Source: Oligoflexus tunisiensis
GTDB lineage: Bacteria; Bdellovibrionota_B; Oligoflexia; Oligoflexales; Oligoflexaceae
DNA: 64,000 nucleotides
Direction of reading: 5' to 3'
Assembly (NCBI RefSeq): GCF_001748245.1
Contig: NZ_BDFO01000001.1
Span: forward strand, 2,688,471-2,752,470
In this document: positions 27,966 through 37,715 of the stretch, piece after piece
Numbering within the stretch: the stretch's first letter is position 1
Layout: each line of letters begins with the position of its first letter
Translations under genes and position numbers: made by a program
Notes under the pieces: model-generated
What the model saw: only the letters and a program-made list of their open reading frames with translations
The model's database searches: none
Told to the model about the DNA's origin: nothing

Positions 27966-28732
27966 CAACTGACTCCTGTTAGGGATGCTCGGTCATAAGT
28001 ATTGACCATAATGTCAATAAAGACTGGTATGGCTCCCTGGTTCTGCGAGGCCTCCTTCAAACGATCGCTTTTTTTGGCAAACTCACTGACCAGTTCGATC
28101 AGCTCCTTGTACGCCGACAGACTCAGCGAGGCGGAAAGGTGGGCCAGACGCGCGAACTGGGAACCAACCAGGGACTTATCGTAGTAATCAGCATCCTTCT
28201 TGATCTGATGCAGGATGTCATCGGCATTCATGATAAAGGAGCCGCGGGAGGGATGACTCACGCGGTTATTGCGATCCTCAAACAGGAACTTGTCTTCCAG
28301 CATCTCATCCAGTGCCGTCACGCCCCGCTCGCCGAGGATACGAAACACATCCTTGCGGGTGGTGCCATGCGCGGTGAGAGCCATCTTCAAAATATAATTG
28401 TGCGGGTCTTTGAAGCGATACATGCGCAGCTTGAAGTGATCAAGCCCGGGTTCCTCGGCCGGCTGACTTTGGGCTTCCTTGAGCAGGGCGCCGAGCGCCG
28501 GGTAATGGGTTTGCAAAAACTGCAGGCGCTGGGCTTGCGGCATCACGACAAGAATCAGCGAAAGTATTGTTTCATCCCGAACATCGTTCGCCTCGTTTTG
28601 CAAAATGCGGCGAATCGTGGAATAACTCACGCCCGTTTTGTTCGAGATCGATTGAATGCTGAGATTCTTATGATTGTCCAAATAGCTGGCGAGTGCTGCC
28701 TGAAGCTCCGCCAAAAGCGTTTTGGATGCCAT
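27965..28732 (-). CDS. HTH regulator, TIGR02147/DUF4423-like (tentative)
   Basis: A 255-residue cytoplasmic protein. Residues 18-45 are a helix-turn-helix (IQSISNKTGVSYSTIRRIL) and the rest is a helical ligand or dimerisation domain rich in charged residues, with a final helix-rich segment. The general layout resembles the regulator family common in Fibrobacter and Bdellovibrio-like bacteria (TIGR02147/DUF4423), but this identification is tentative. AAAGGAG precedes the ATG at 28732; an open frame to 28837 has no support. It is followed by the coupled secreted-protein gene. Confidence 0.6.
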   Translation of the reverse strand: MASKTLLAELQAALASYLDNHKNLSIQSISNKTGVSYSTIRRILQNEANDVRDETILSLILVVMPQAQRLQFLQTHYPALGALLKEAQSQPAEEPGLDHFKLRMYRFKDPHNYILKMALTAHGTTRKDVFRILGERGVTALDEMLEDKFLFEDRNNRVSHPSRGSFIMNADDILHQIKKDADYYDKSLVGSQFARLAHLSASLSLSAYKELIELVSEFAKKSDRLKEASQNQGAIPVFIDIMVNTYDRASLTGVS

Positions 28733-29026
28733 CGCAACAACTCCTTTTACGAGGTGCGAAACCGACCTTCGGCAAAGATCCTGGATAAAAACCTGCAGCG
28801 CGCGGCTTGCGGTTCGCATCGGACAGGAACATTCCATTTAAACTTTGCTCAATTAAAACAATCCAGGTCGTCTTTGTCACGCGAAAATTTAGGGATTCGA
28901 TTTGGCTGAATTGTAGCAGAGGGTGGGGGCCGATTTCACGCTGCTTGCGAGCAAGTCAAAATTAAGAAAGGCACCGGGGACGCAGAAGGGCAAGGGCTTC
29001 GGACACCGGTGTTTTTTAGGAAGGAT

Positions 29027-29590
29027 TCAAGGACGGAACGAAGGATCGTCCTGCATTTTCTTCAGCATTTGAAAATGATCGCGCAGGAGTCCACCCAAAT
29101 CGAAGTAACGGGCCGGCTGCAGATACGCGTTCATCACCGCGGCGCTCCTGCCACTCGTGTGTCCCGAGAAATCATGCAGGCAATGACCGAGTTCATGATA
29201 AACCATGATCTTGAGTGTGATGGCATCCACCAGGGTGGTTCCCGCCTTGCCTTCGCTGTTCGGGCGCAGGATTTCCACAAAGCGCAGGCCGGGCCGTCTT
29301 TGGCAATGACCGAGCAGGGTCGCGTCCGGTGCTGCCTGGATGTTGACGTGATCGGTCCACATCAGTCCTTTGAAATCCTGAAGCGTCTCTTCGGAAACCG
29401 GCACGCCAGCTGCCGCAGCATCCGCGATGTACGCATCGAGGTGCGGTTTCAGGTCGGGATCGATATAGAGGTTGGCCGGTGGCGTGTAGGTGCTCGTATC
29501 GTAGTTCACGTGATCCTCACCACAGCTCACAAGGACGAGCAGAAACCAAAGGACAAGGATCATTCGGAAGGGGTTGGTCAGCAGCAGCAT
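29027..29590 (-). CDS. Lipoprotein with HELGHC metalloprotease-like motif
   Basis: A 187-residue predicted lipoprotein: the N-terminus (MLLLTNPFRMILVLWFLLVLVSC) is a hydrophobic signal with lipobox LVSC. A zinc-metalloprotease-like motif YHELGHCLHDFSGH is followed eighteen residues later by a Met-turn-like AAVMNAY. Similar HELGHC...IMN arrangements are found in small lipoproteins of other phyla and recall metzincins, but the usual Gly and third His of the metzincin motif are displaced. Activity is thus possible, not certain. The start is unsure: ATG 29590 or 29563; no clear ribosome site. A hairpin at 29613-29633 lies in its leader. Confidence 0.65.
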   Translation of the reverse strand: MLLLTNPFRMILVLWFLLVLVSCGEDHVNYDTSTYTPPANLYIDPDLKPHLDAYIADAAAAGVPVSEETLQDFKGLMWTDHVNIQAAPDATLLGHCQRRPGLRFVEILRPNSEGKAGTTLVDAITLKIMVYHELGHCLHDFSGHTSGRSAAVMNAYLQPARYFDLGGLLRDHFQMLKKMQDDPSFRP

Positions 29591-29612
29591 AAAAGGCCCA
29601 GCATGGAGGTGA

Positions 29613-29633
29613 AAGGACTCCCCAAGAGTCCTT
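29613..29633. other. Leader hairpin upstream of the metalloprotease-like lipoprotein gene
   Basis: Perfect 8-base arms AAGGACTC and GAGTCCTT around a 5-base loop. It has no T-run on either side, so it is more likely a leader structure than a terminator. Confidence 0.4.
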
Positions 29634-29772
29634 GCTGAAGGCCTTATAGGCGGACCGCATGCTGGTGTCAATACGGCGTGTAATAATTGTTTAAGCCCAT
29701 GATTTTTTGGGGCTTTATGTATAATTCTGCCTTATGCCCGCCCGCAGTTTGGAGCAGTCTGACTGATAAAGG

Positions 29773-30804
29773 TCAGCCTTTCACTGAACCGACCGTCAGG
29801 CCGGAAACCACAAACCGGGACGAATAAAGAAAGAGAGCCATGCTCGGCAGGGCAATCACCACCGAACCGGCGGCAAAGAGACCCCAGCGGGCGTCGTAGC
29901 TGCCACTGAATTCCATGAGACCCAGGGTCCAGGGACGCAGGGACACATCATCGATCAGCGTGGAGGCGAGCAGAAATTCGCTCCAGGCGTAGGTAAAGGA
30001 AAAGAGAAAGGCAATGGCCAGGGCCGGGGTCGACAGAGGCAGGAGGATGCGGAAAAAGGCTGAGGCGGCGCTGCAGCCATCGACCCGAGCGGCCTCTTCC
30101 AAACTCTTCGGCACGGTTTCAAAATAGCCTTTGAGCACCATGATCGAAAAGGGCAGGGTGGTCACCGACATGGCAATGACCAGACCCGCATAGGAATTTC
30201 CGAGATTCAAACTCTTGATCACGAGGTAAACCGGAATGATCATGAGCGGTGCCGGAATCATCTGCGTCATAAACATGAAGCCAGACGCAAAGCGTTTGCC
30301 GGGAAAATCAAAGCGGGCGAACGCATAGGCCGCGGTCGCAGCCAGAAAAACGCCGATCAGCGAGGCTGATATGGAAATGATCAGACTGTTATAAATCCAC
30401 TGCAAAAACAGATGGCGGGTGAAAAGGTCGGTGTAGTTGGAGTACCAGGCGCGGGGACCTGTCTCGGCGCTGGCGGCATCCAGCTCGGCGAAGGGATCAT
30501 CCGCGGCAGGAGCCGGGGTTTCCTCCGGTGCGGTGGCCTCGGACGGGGCCGCAGGCGGCTGACGCATCGCATCGATCAAATCCTTCGGCACGATCGCATC
30601 GCCGATAAATTTCAGGTAGTCCAGAACGGTCGCCTCCCCGCGTGGCGGAAAGGGGCGGCTGGCCATGGAACTGACCGTATCGGTATTGCGAAAGGAAATG
30701 GCCACCACCCGAAAGATGGGGAAGGTGGAAAGCGCACAGGCGAACAGAAGAATGCCATGCACAAGGGCCAGGCGCGGCAGGGAACTCGTGGCGATACGGC
30801 TCAT
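29773..30804 (-). CDS. Carbohydrate ABC transporter permease (MalG-like)
   Basis: A 343-residue inner-membrane permease with six membrane helices. The coupling-helix EAA motif is EEAARVDGCSAASAFFRILLP at about residues 235-255. Family members are usually 280-300 residues; the excess is a roughly 90-residue loop between helices 1 and 2 that is very rich in Ala, Pro and Glu (30453-30564) and should face the periplasm. It ends a gene string for a maltodextrin-type importer: ATPase, GH15 enzyme, binding protein, MalF-like and MalG-like. Start ATG 30804, with GAGGG upstream, 2 bases after the MalF-like gene. Confidence 0.88.
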   Translation of the reverse strand: MSRIATSSLPRLALVHGILLFACALSTFPIFRVVAISFRNTDTVSSMASRPFPPRGEATVLDYLKFIGDAIVPKDLIDAMRQPPAAPSEATAPEETPAPAADDPFAELDAASAETGPRAWYSNYTDLFTRHLFLQWIYNSLIISISASLIGVFLAATAAYAFARFDFPGKRFASGFMFMTQMIPAPLMIIPVYLVIKSLNLGNSYAGLVIAMSVTTLPFSIMVLKGYFETVPKSLEEAARVDGCSAASAFFRILLPLSTPALAIAFLFSFTYAWSEFLLASTLIDDVSLRPWTLGLMEFSGSYDARWGLFAAGSVVIALPSMALFLYSSRFVVSGLTVGSVKG

Positions 30805-30806
30805 GG

Positions 30807-32105
30807 TTAAACCCTCGAAGAGCTGAAGTTGGTACCGGGTGCCAGAGGCGCTTCCTTTTCCTTGGGTTTCGAGCGGGGTTTGATGTCCTCCGGTTTTTTC
30901 TCGCCGGTCAGCTTCAGCTGGAGCCAGGTCAGAACACAGAGGATGGCAAAGATCACGAACGAATAGGCCGCCGCGAAACCATAACGGTAATAGGTGAAGC
31001 TTTGTTTGAAGAGGTCGGTGACCAGAATATCCGCCCCTTCGTAACGCCCGCGATCGGTCATCAGATAAATCACGTTCAGATTATTGAAGGTCCAGATCGC
31101 TCCCAGAAGCGACGCCGGGACCATCACCGGCTTCAAAAGCGGCAACGTGATATGCCGGAAGCGGCTCAATGTCCCCGCTCCATCGATTTGCGCCGCTTCA
31201 TAAACGCTTTTGGGAATCGACTGCAGCGCCCCGAGGGCGTTGATCATCATAAAGGGAATGCCGAGCCAGATATTGACAATACAGGCCGCGGTGAAGAGAG
31301 CGGATGGATCGGTAAACCAGCTGCGGGTTTGAAAGCCGAGCCAGGTCAGAGGTTCGATCAGTCGCCCGCCGATTTCAAAGGACACGAGCTGATTGGTGAC
31401 CTGGATGAACTGGTTGATGAAGCCCACGCTTTCATTGAAATCCGCCCGCCAGACCAGAACGGCGATGACCTGCGGCATGACCCAGGGCAAAGTCAGAATG
31501 GTGCGATAAAGGCCCATGCCGCGCATGCCCGGTGTGTTCAGGCAAAGCGCCAGAGCCAGACCGAGTCCCACGTGAAAGACGACATTCACCACAGTCCAAA
31601 GGATCGTGCGGCCGAGCACCACGACAAAGGACTGCCCGGTGGCGCGATCGCGGAAGACTTCAAAATAGTTCTCAAGCCCAAACGCTCCCGCCAGCGGGAC
31701 TTCCCCTTTTCGAATCCAGTCGGCAAAGGTTTTCAAACTGAGGTCATGAAAGGAGAGAAAAAATTCATAGAGCAGGGGGTAAACAAAGAGCAGGGTGATA
31801 CCCAGGACGGCTGGCGCCAAAAACCAGGCGGCAGCCACATAGCGACCTTTCAAATGGTATTTGAAATAGAGGCCAACCAGAATGGGCAGGGTCATGGCAA
31901 AACCAGCCGTCATCCACGAGGAGCCCGCGGCCTTGAAGAAAAGACCCAGGCTGATGCCGAACATGATTTTGATCGGCAGATAGAACCGGTCGTTCCACAC
32001 CTTGTAGTTGATCAGCATGTAGCCAAACGCTGCCCCGAGGAGCAGCAGAAGGATCAGGCCGAGCTTCATAAGCTCAAGGATCGCAGGCATCATCGATAAG
32101 TTCAT
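30807..32105 (-). CDS. Carbohydrate ABC transporter permease (MalF-like)
   Basis: A 432-residue inner-membrane permease, partner of the gene that follows. The EAA motif is YEAAQIDGAGTLSRFRHITLP. The first 95 residues carry three extra membrane helices before the core, so it has about nine; E. coli MalF also has N-terminal extensions, but of a different length. The C-terminal 30 residues are Lys/Pro-rich and cytoplasmic. AGGGAGGG precedes the ATG. It is 30 bases after the binding-protein gene. Confidence 0.87.
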   Translation of the reverse strand: MNLSMMPAILELMKLGLILLLLLGAAFGYMLINYKVWNDRFYLPIKIMFGISLGLFFKAAGSSWMTAGFAMTLPILVGLYFKYHLKGRYVAAAWFLAPAVLGITLLFVYPLLYEFFLSFHDLSLKTFADWIRKGEVPLAGAFGLENYFEVFRDRATGQSFVVVLGRTILWTVVNVVFHVGLGLALALCLNTPGMRGMGLYRTILTLPWVMPQVIAVLVWRADFNESVGFINQFIQVTNQLVSFEIGGRLIEPLTWLGFQTRSWFTDPSALFTAACIVNIWLGIPFMMINALGALQSIPKSVYEAAQIDGAGTLSRFRHITLPLLKPVMVPASLLGAIWTFNNLNVIYLMTDRGRYEGADILVTDLFKQSFTYYRYGFAAAYSFVIFAILCVLTWLQLKLTGEKKPEDIKPRSKPKEKEAPLAPGTNFSSSRV

Positions 32106-32135
32106 TCCGGTCCCTCCCTGCCTCTCGTAAGGTGA

Positions 32136-33404
32136 TCAACCTGCCCTGGCATCCGCACTGGCTTCCGTTTCGTTCACAGGTTTCTGTTGAATGCCTTTCA
32201 GGGCTTCATCCGCTGCCTTCTGGCCGGTTTTCACGGCCTGAGCCACAGATTCCTTGCCGGACAGAGCCCGCTGGACCATGATGCGCATGCCATCCCAGGC
32301 GGCGCGCATTTCCACCTGCGGTGGCATGGGATGGGCAATGGCGGCGGCGTTAACCGAGGCATTCAGGATCGCATTCTTTTTCACCGCTGCATCCGCCCGC
32401 GCTTCAAGCGTGACCGGAATCTTGTTCAATTTGGTGGCCACGCGCAGCTGCACCTGCTTGCTGGTCAGGAACTGCAGGAATTTTCTGGTCGCCTCCAGCT
32501 CCTTATCCTTGGTGCCGGCGTTCACATAGAGGAAAAGACCCCCGAGCATGGGAGCCATGGGCTTGCCGGTTTCCGAAATCACCGGCAAAGGCGCGATGCC
32601 GAGCTTGTCGCCCAGTTTCTCGGCATAGGTGACCAGTTCCCAGTCGCCGCTGATATGGAAGAGTGCGTTGCCGCTCAGGAACATGGACTTGGCACAGTCC
32701 ACGTTGCATTCCTTGGGCAGGATCTTCTCCTTGTCCTTCAGATCAACAAGGAACTGCAGGGCCTTCTGCATTTCGGGAGTATCAATCGTGACCTTCACGT
32801 CCTTGCCGTTCACCTGCAGAGCCGAACCGCCAAAGCCGTGCAGAAAGCTCACGAACCAGAAGGGTTCCGACTGGAAGAAGGCCAGACCATATTTGTTTTG
32901 TTTTTCATTGGTAAAGGCCTTGGCCTGGGCGATCAGGTCCTTGGTGTTCGCCGGCGGGTTTTTCACCAGATCCTTGTTGTAATAAAGGAGCAGGTGATTG
33001 CCTTCGTTCAGCGGCACACCCCAAACTTTGCCGTTGATGCGGGCCATGTCGAGGGACTTGGGGGTAAAGCGATCCGCCTTGATCATGCCATCCACGGGTT
33101 GAATCACACCGGCGGTGGCAAAGACTCCAGCCACATCGTTGGGACCCGATACGATATCCGCGCCATCACCGGTTACCGAGGAACGCAGAAACTTGGTCCG
33201 CAGCTCCTCGTTTTCATAATGCTGACGCACAACCTGAATATTCGGATTGGATTTTTGAAAGACCGTGATCCACTTGTCAATCTCGGCGCCGGTATCCGGT
33301 GGGCTTTGTTCCCAGAAATTGATTTTCACCGGAGCCGCCTGGACGGCACCTGCAGTCAGAGCGAAGAAGGCGAGGGCGCTGGGAAGAATGAGAATCCGCT
33401 TCAT
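32136..33404 (-). CDS. Maltose/maltodextrin-type solute-binding protein
   Basis: A 422-residue extracellular solute-binding protein of family 1 (MalE-like). Signal peptide MKRILILPSALAFFALTAGAVQA with cleavage after VQA. The lobes contain the typical N-terminal INFWEQS, NEGNHLLLYYNKDL, and the hinge region near GKVWGVPLNE. It captures sugar in the periplasm for the MalFG-like permease. The ATG at 33404 overlaps the stop of the GH15 gene (ATGA) and has GAGGTG upstream. A C-terminal Thr/Glu/Ala-rich tail is present. The open frame to 33578 is not part of the gene. Confidence 0.9.
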   Translation of the reverse strand: MKRILILPSALAFFALTAGAVQAAPVKINFWEQSPPDTGAEIDKWITVFQKSNPNIQVVRQHYENEELRTKFLRSSVTGDGADIVSGPNDVAGVFATAGVIQPVDGMIKADRFTPKSLDMARINGKVWGVPLNEGNHLLLYYNKDLVKNPPANTKDLIAQAKAFTNEKQNKYGLAFFQSEPFWFVSFLHGFGGSALQVNGKDVKVTIDTPEMQKALQFLVDLKDKEKILPKECNVDCAKSMFLSGNALFHISGDWELVTYAEKLGDKLGIAPLPVISETGKPMAPMLGGLFLYVNAGTKDKELEATRKFLQFLTSKQVQLRVATKLNKIPVTLEARADAAVKKNAILNASVNAAAIAHPMPPQVEMRAAWDGMRIMVQRALSGKESVAQAVKTGQKAADEALKGIQQKPVNETEASADARAG

Positions 33405-35593
33405 GAATACACCTCTTTCGGTAATTGTTGTATGGCCAAAGCAAACATGGCATGCGACCAGGTCAGAGGCATCACCCAGGACGGGCGGCCCGAGTTGGGA
33501 TCCACCTGTTCCGGCAATTGGCCCTCGGCCGGAATATGCTGCAAGGTCCATTGCCAGGCGGTTCGTGCCGCCTGCCACTGCTTTTCCTTGGGTCCGCTTT
33601 CATCATCCTGTTGATAAACGGCCGCCAGGGCCAGCCAGATGGTGGTGAGGATCCATGGATTGCCGTCGCGATAATGATCGGCCTCATAGCGTCCCAGGCC
33701 ACCGGCTTCGGCGCGCCAGAGTCTTTGCATCACGGCATCCAGAAGCTCATTGTAAGCCGCGCGATGTTTTTTCAGATCCAGAACTTCATAGGGATAGACC
33801 GCCGCCACCTGCGAAATATCCACGACATAATCCTGTTCCAAAGCATAAATCGGTCGTCCCGCTGGCGATCGATACATCTTCAGCGTTTCGCCCTGCTCCT
33901 CGATCAGGCTGCGTTGCCAGGGGGAAACGCGCCGCAGAAGAGTGCGCGCGAAGCGATGGTTTTGGACGAAACGTTCGGAATTGCAGAGAGCCACCAGCTC
34001 CCGCGCCCGGCTTGTCCAGGCTGAGGGCACCGGCCACTGCATATAGGAATAAAGATCAATGGCGGCCTGCAAACCGGCAGCCATCGCCGCGACGCTATAG
34101 TAATGAACGCCTTCGCGTTCCTCCCAAAGGTCAAAACCCGGAATGGGCAGCTCGGGATCCAGGGGATGCCGGCTGCTGCTGAGCCAGTTCGCAGCCTTAT
34201 CCACCATGGGCTTCAGTTCCTCGGCCAGAGCCTTGTTTTCCGCCAGCTTCACATGCTGCCAGAAACCAAAGACCACGCTCGCGGTTTCATCCGGCTGCAG
34301 AAGGCCCCAGCTCGATCCGAGGTTGCCATCCATATCATGCCGATGCAAAAAGCTGCCGTCTGCGCTTTGACAGGTCTGCATATAACGATAGAAGCGCGCC
34401 GATTCCTTGAACATCCCGCACACATCCATCGCATAGGAAATAAAGCCGGCATCACGGCCCCAGCAGTAGGCATAGCCCCCGCAATGGGTCAGATCATAAT
34501 GAAATTCCGGAGCCGCGATGATGCCGCCGGTGGAATCCTGCATCTGTTTCAAGGTCAGGAGAGTGCGCTGATACTGTTTTTGCTGCAGGTCCGGAACATG
34601 AGCCGGCGCCTTCTTCAGGGAACGCAGCCAGGTCTGATCGGTCTCGCGGACCTGACGCAAGGCCTCTTCAATGGGGCTCATGGGCTGCATGAGCTGATCC
34701 AGGTTTTCCGTCAGACGGAAGCGCAGTTCAAAACTGCCTTCCACCGGCACATGCCAGGCGATGATGCCATCGGTGCGACCGAGGGCCGCGAGGGAATTGG
34801 GTTCCAGTGGCAGCCAGGACGAGACGCTTTTTTGCGTTCCCGCCTGGGAGAAGCCCACCAGCTCATCCCGCGCCCAGATGCTTCGCAGGATATCCGCAAA
34901 ACGCCCGGCGGTGCGCGCCTGATGCTGCCAGGTGCCGCATTCTGCAAAGGCCAAGGGCAGACTCTGGTCGCCTTCCAGGGCCTGCAGGGCAAAACAAACC
35001 TGACCCCGATAGGCGGTCAGTGCCCGCGCCGGTTCATAAAAAAGCGTGGACTGCATCTGATGACCGGCACCGATTTCCGATTCAAACCAGTAGATGAGGT
35101 AGGCTTCGTAGTCACTGGTATTCAGTCCCGACAGCTGCCAGGATTCCCGCAAGGCATCGTCTTCGATGCAGGCGTGCACGCGCAACTGGAGGGCAAGGTC
35201 GCCGGTGCTTCTGAATTCCTGCTGATAAATATCCGCATCCGCTTCCAAAACGCTCGCCGTCTGTTGCCATTCGCCCAGCACCACCTTGGGACGAATCTGC
35301 TGAGCCAGGCTCTGCGCCTGCTCCTGCCAGATGCGGGCGACTTCGGGATCACCCCCGGGAAAGGCCAGGACATGCAGACGGGGCCTCATATCCATCAGCG
35401 TTTTGGGTCGCACCACGAGGGCGTGATGCAGGCGTTTGGTAATCAGATTCAAGGCGTCGCGCCTGGGTCCAAAAAAGATGCTGGGACGCGCCCCGGCGGT
35501 CGATTCTCCCGAAAATTTCAAATCGACGCTGGGATCCAGGTTGGTTCCATAGCCGCAGAGCAAATGGTCACGAGCAAGCGTCAAGCGAAGCAT
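33401..35593 (-). CDS. Glycoside hydrolase family 15 (glucoamylase/glucodextranase-like)
   Basis: A 730-residue enzyme. An N-terminal beta-sandwich domain (about 1-290) is followed by the (alpha/alpha)6 barrel of GH15: CGGYAYCWGRDAGF, then PGFDLWEEREGVHYYSVAAMAAGLQAA with the presumed acid Glu (DLWEE), and PLTWSHAMF at the C-terminus, preceded by the region for the base (LPEQVD). GH15 enzymes release glucose from the non-reducing ends of malto- or isomalto-oligosaccharides. There is no signal peptide, so it should act in the cytoplasm on imported oligosaccharides. It lies between the importer ATPase and the binding-protein gene, which it overlaps. Confidence 0.87.
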   Translation of the reverse strand: MLRLTLARDHLLCGYGTNLDPSVDLKFSGESTAGARPSIFFGPRRDALNLITKRLHHALVVRPKTLMDMRPRLHVLAFPGGDPEVARIWQEQAQSLAQQIRPKVVLGEWQQTASVLEADADIYQQEFRSTGDLALQLRVHACIEDDALRESWQLSGLNTSDYEAYLIYWFESEIGAGHQMQSTLFYEPARALTAYRGQVCFALQALEGDQSLPLAFAECGTWQHQARTAGRFADILRSIWARDELVGFSQAGTQKSVSSWLPLEPNSLAALGRTDGIIAWHVPVEGSFELRFRLTENLDQLMQPMSPIEEALRQVRETDQTWLRSLKKAPAHVPDLQQKQYQRTLLTLKQMQDSTGGIIAAPEFHYDLTHCGGYAYCWGRDAGFISYAMDVCGMFKESARFYRYMQTCQSADGSFLHRHDMDGNLGSSWGLLQPDETASVVFGFWQHVKLAENKALAEELKPMVDKAANWLSSSRHPLDPELPIPGFDLWEEREGVHYYSVAAMAAGLQAAIDLYSYMQWPVPSAWTSRARELVALCNSERFVQNHRFARTLLRRVSPWQRSLIEEQGETLKMYRSPAGRPIYALEQDYVVDISQVAAVYPYEVLDLKKHRAAYNELLDAVMQRLWRAEAGGLGRYEADHYRDGNPWILTTIWLALAAVYQQDDESGPKEKQWQAARTAWQWTLQHIPAEGQLPEQVDPNSGRPSWVMPLTWSHAMFALAIQQLPKEVYS

Positions 35594-35641
35594 GAATATC
35601 CTCTTGGATTGTCAAAATGGGGCGAAGCGTCGCGCGGCCTC

Positions 35642-36763
35642 TCAGGGCTCCACGCGCCGTCCCTGTTCATCGGCGCTGAACCAGTGCAGGGCCTGGCGAT
35701 CCAAGGTGCAAGGCAACTTGTCTCCACGTTTGGCCTGGCTGATGATTTCGAGCCTTTGGGGGTTGGCACTGCGAATGATCAGCTGATGTCCGAAGGCTTC
35801 ACCGACCATATGCACTTCATGACCATGCGGTTCGCACAGCAGCATGTCCACGACCAGGTCCACGGTGCCGCTCGCCTCACGACCGGAGTTCGCCAGCACC
35901 TTGATCGCTTCCGGACGCAGCCCCAAGGTATAAGGACCCGCTTCCCGAGGACAGGGTGCATCACTCAGGTCAAGGGCCAGGGACCCTGCGGTGAAGGTGC
36001 GCTTGCCACCCGCGAAACTGAGGATGCCATCCAGAAGGTTGATGGTCGGGCTGCCGATAAACGAGGCCACAAATTTGTTGGCGGGTTTATGATAGAGTTC
36101 CAGCGGAGCCCCCATCTGCTGGATATCGCCGCCGTTCAGCACCACAATGCGATCCGCCAGCGTCATGGCCTCGACCTGATCATGCGTGACATAAACGGAG
36201 GTGGCGCCAATCTTCTGATGCAGATCGGCGAGTTCGATGCGGGTCTGGGCACGAAGCTTGGCATCCAGATTGGAGAGGGGTTCATCGAAAAGAAATAATT
36301 TCGCCCGGCGAACGATGGCGCGACCGATGGCCACGCGCTGGCGCTGTCCACCGGAAAGCTGGGAAGGACGGCGATCCAAATAACTTTCAATTTTTAAAAT
36401 GCGGGCGGCCCGATTGATTTCCTGATCGATTTGATCCTTGGGCGTCTTCCGCATTTTCAAACCGAAGGCGAGATTGTCACGAACGGTCATGTGGGGATAA
36501 AGAGCGTAATCCTGAAACACCATCGCGATATCGCGATCCCGTGGCTGCAGCCAGGTCACCTCACGCCCACCAATTTCGATGGCGCCCTGAGTGGCCTCTT
36601 CCAAACCGGCGATGGTCCGCAGCAGGGTGGACTTGCCACAACCCGAAGGACCGACCAGGACCAGGAATTCCCGTTCCTTCACTTCCAGATTGATATTGTT
36701 CAGAACCCGGACTTTATTATCGTAGAGCTTGCTCAGATTGGTGATTTTCAGCTGCGTTTCCAC
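35642..36763 (-). CDS. Carbohydrate importer ATP-binding protein (MalK/MsmK/UgpC type)
   Basis: A 373-residue ATPase: Walker [12 protein letters not shown]-loop [16 protein letters not shown], signature [15 protein letters not shown], Walker [17 protein letters not shown], switch [10 protein letters not shown], then a TOBE-type regulatory domain with [10 protein letters not shown]. It energises the adjacent sugar permeases. The GTG at 36763 is preceded by GGGGGAG at about 5 bases and gives the family N-terminus; the frame to 36847 adds residues that do not fit. It is the first gene after hexR on the same strand, 91 bases away. Confidence 0.9.
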   Translation of the reverse strand: METQLKITNLSKLYDNKVRVLNNINLEVKEREFLVLVGPSGCGKSTLLRTIAGLEEATQGAIEIGGREVTWLQPRDRDIAMVFQDYALYPHMTVRDNLAFGLKMRKTPKDQIDQEINRAARILKIESYLDRRPSQLSGGQRQRVAIGRAIVRRAKLFLFDEPLSNLDAKLRAQTRIELADLHQKIGATSVYVTHDQVEAMTLADRIVVLNGGDIQQMGAPLELYHKPANKFVASFIGSPTINLLDGILSFAGGKRTFTAGSLALDLSDAPCPREAGPYTLGLRPEAIKVLANSGREASGTVDLVVDMLLCEPHGHEVHMVGEAFGHQLIIRSANPQRLEIISQAKRGDKLPCTLDRQALHWFSADEQGRRVEP

Positions 36764-36854
36764 AATGCTCCCCCTTGATCCCAAACAAACACCATTTTGT
36801 TGGCGAGGTGTCCAGCTAAACCCGCCGGCTCGGTAAATTTTCACCACACGATTG

Positions 36855-37715
36855 TTATTCCGTGCGGGACTCGTCCTTGATAAACCGCGTGGCCTTGAGC
36901 GAGTTCTTGATTTTTTTCAGGTGCTCCACAAAATCCGGACCGCGCTTCAAGGTGACCCCGGTGGCCAGCACGTCGATGATGGTCAGATGCACCAGCCGGG
37001 AGATGGCCGGCGTATAGACATCCGTATCCTCAGATGTCTCGACCGCGAGCACGATACTGCTGTGTTGCGCCAGCGGCGAGTTGGGCATCGTAATGCTGAT
37101 CACGGTCGCACCGGCTTCCCGGGCGAGCTTGGCGGCTTCAACCGTGGCGATCGTGCGACCTGTGTAAGAGATCATCACAATCACATCCCCACGTCCGGCC
37201 GAAGCTGCCGACATGCGTTGCACCATCACGTCGGTATAGGCGACGACCGGCGTGTTCAGACGAAAAAATTTGTGCTGCGCATCAAGGGCTACGGAAGCTG
37301 AGGCCCCCAGTCCATAAAATTCAATCTTGCGTGCGCCCGCCAGGGCGTCGATGGCACGACCGAGGGTGTCGAAATCCAGATTGCTCTTGGCATCCTCAAG
37401 TGCAGCCATGGTCATCTCAAAAATCTTGACGGAAAAATCGCGCACCGAATCATTGGCTTCGACATTGGAGTTAACATAGGGCGTTCCGTTGGCCAGGCTT
37501 TGGGCCACTCGCAGTTTAAAATCCGGAAACCCGGTGCAATCCAAACTTCGACAAAAACGATTCACGGTCGGTTCGCTGACATCAGCTGTGCGGGCCAAAG
37601 CCGCGATGCTGGAGCGAATGGTTGCATTCGGATCGGCTAACACCACATCTGCAACCTTAAGCTCAGACTTGCTCAAAAAGGGCCTCGTCTTTTGGATTTT
37701 CTGCAGAATGTTAAT
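36855..37715 (-). CDS. hexR: HexR-type regulator of central carbon metabolism, ATT start
   Basis: A 286-residue RpiR-family regulator: N-terminal HTH ([28 protein letters not shown]) and a C-terminal SIS sugar-phosphate domain with [11 protein letters not shown] and SYTGRT. HexR binds KDPG and controls Entner-Doudoroff and sugar genes. The start is unusual. The conserved N-terminus requires [18 protein letters not shown], whose first codon is ATT at 37713-37715, with GAGGAG six bases upstream; the homologous residue is Met in known HexR proteins. A TTG at 37676 would cut off the first helix and has no ribosome site. It probably controls the maltodextrin-ED locus around it. Confidence 0.88.
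   Translation of the reverse strand: MNILQKIQKTRPFLSKSELKVADVVLADPNATIRSSIAALARTADVSEPTVNRFCRSLDCTGFPDFKLRVAQSLANGTPYVNSNVEANDSVRDFSVKIFEMTMAALEDAKSNLDFDTLGRAIDALAGARKIEFYGLGASASVALDAQHKFFRLNTPVVAYTDVMVQRMSAASAGRGDVIVMISYTGRTIATVEAAKLAREAGATVISITMPNSPLAQHSSIVLAVETSEDTDVYTPAISRLVHLTIIDVLATGVTLKRGPDFVEHLKKIKNSLKATRFIKDESRTE

Noticed and set aside
28733..29026. Extra gene upstream of the HTH regulator
   Set aside because: Open frames there have no ribosome site and the stretch is short and AT-rich; it fits a promoter region.
29691..29715. Terminator after the MalG-like gene
   Set aside because: AAGCCC and GGGCTT arms exist but the stem is only six bases and there is no T-run on the minus strand.
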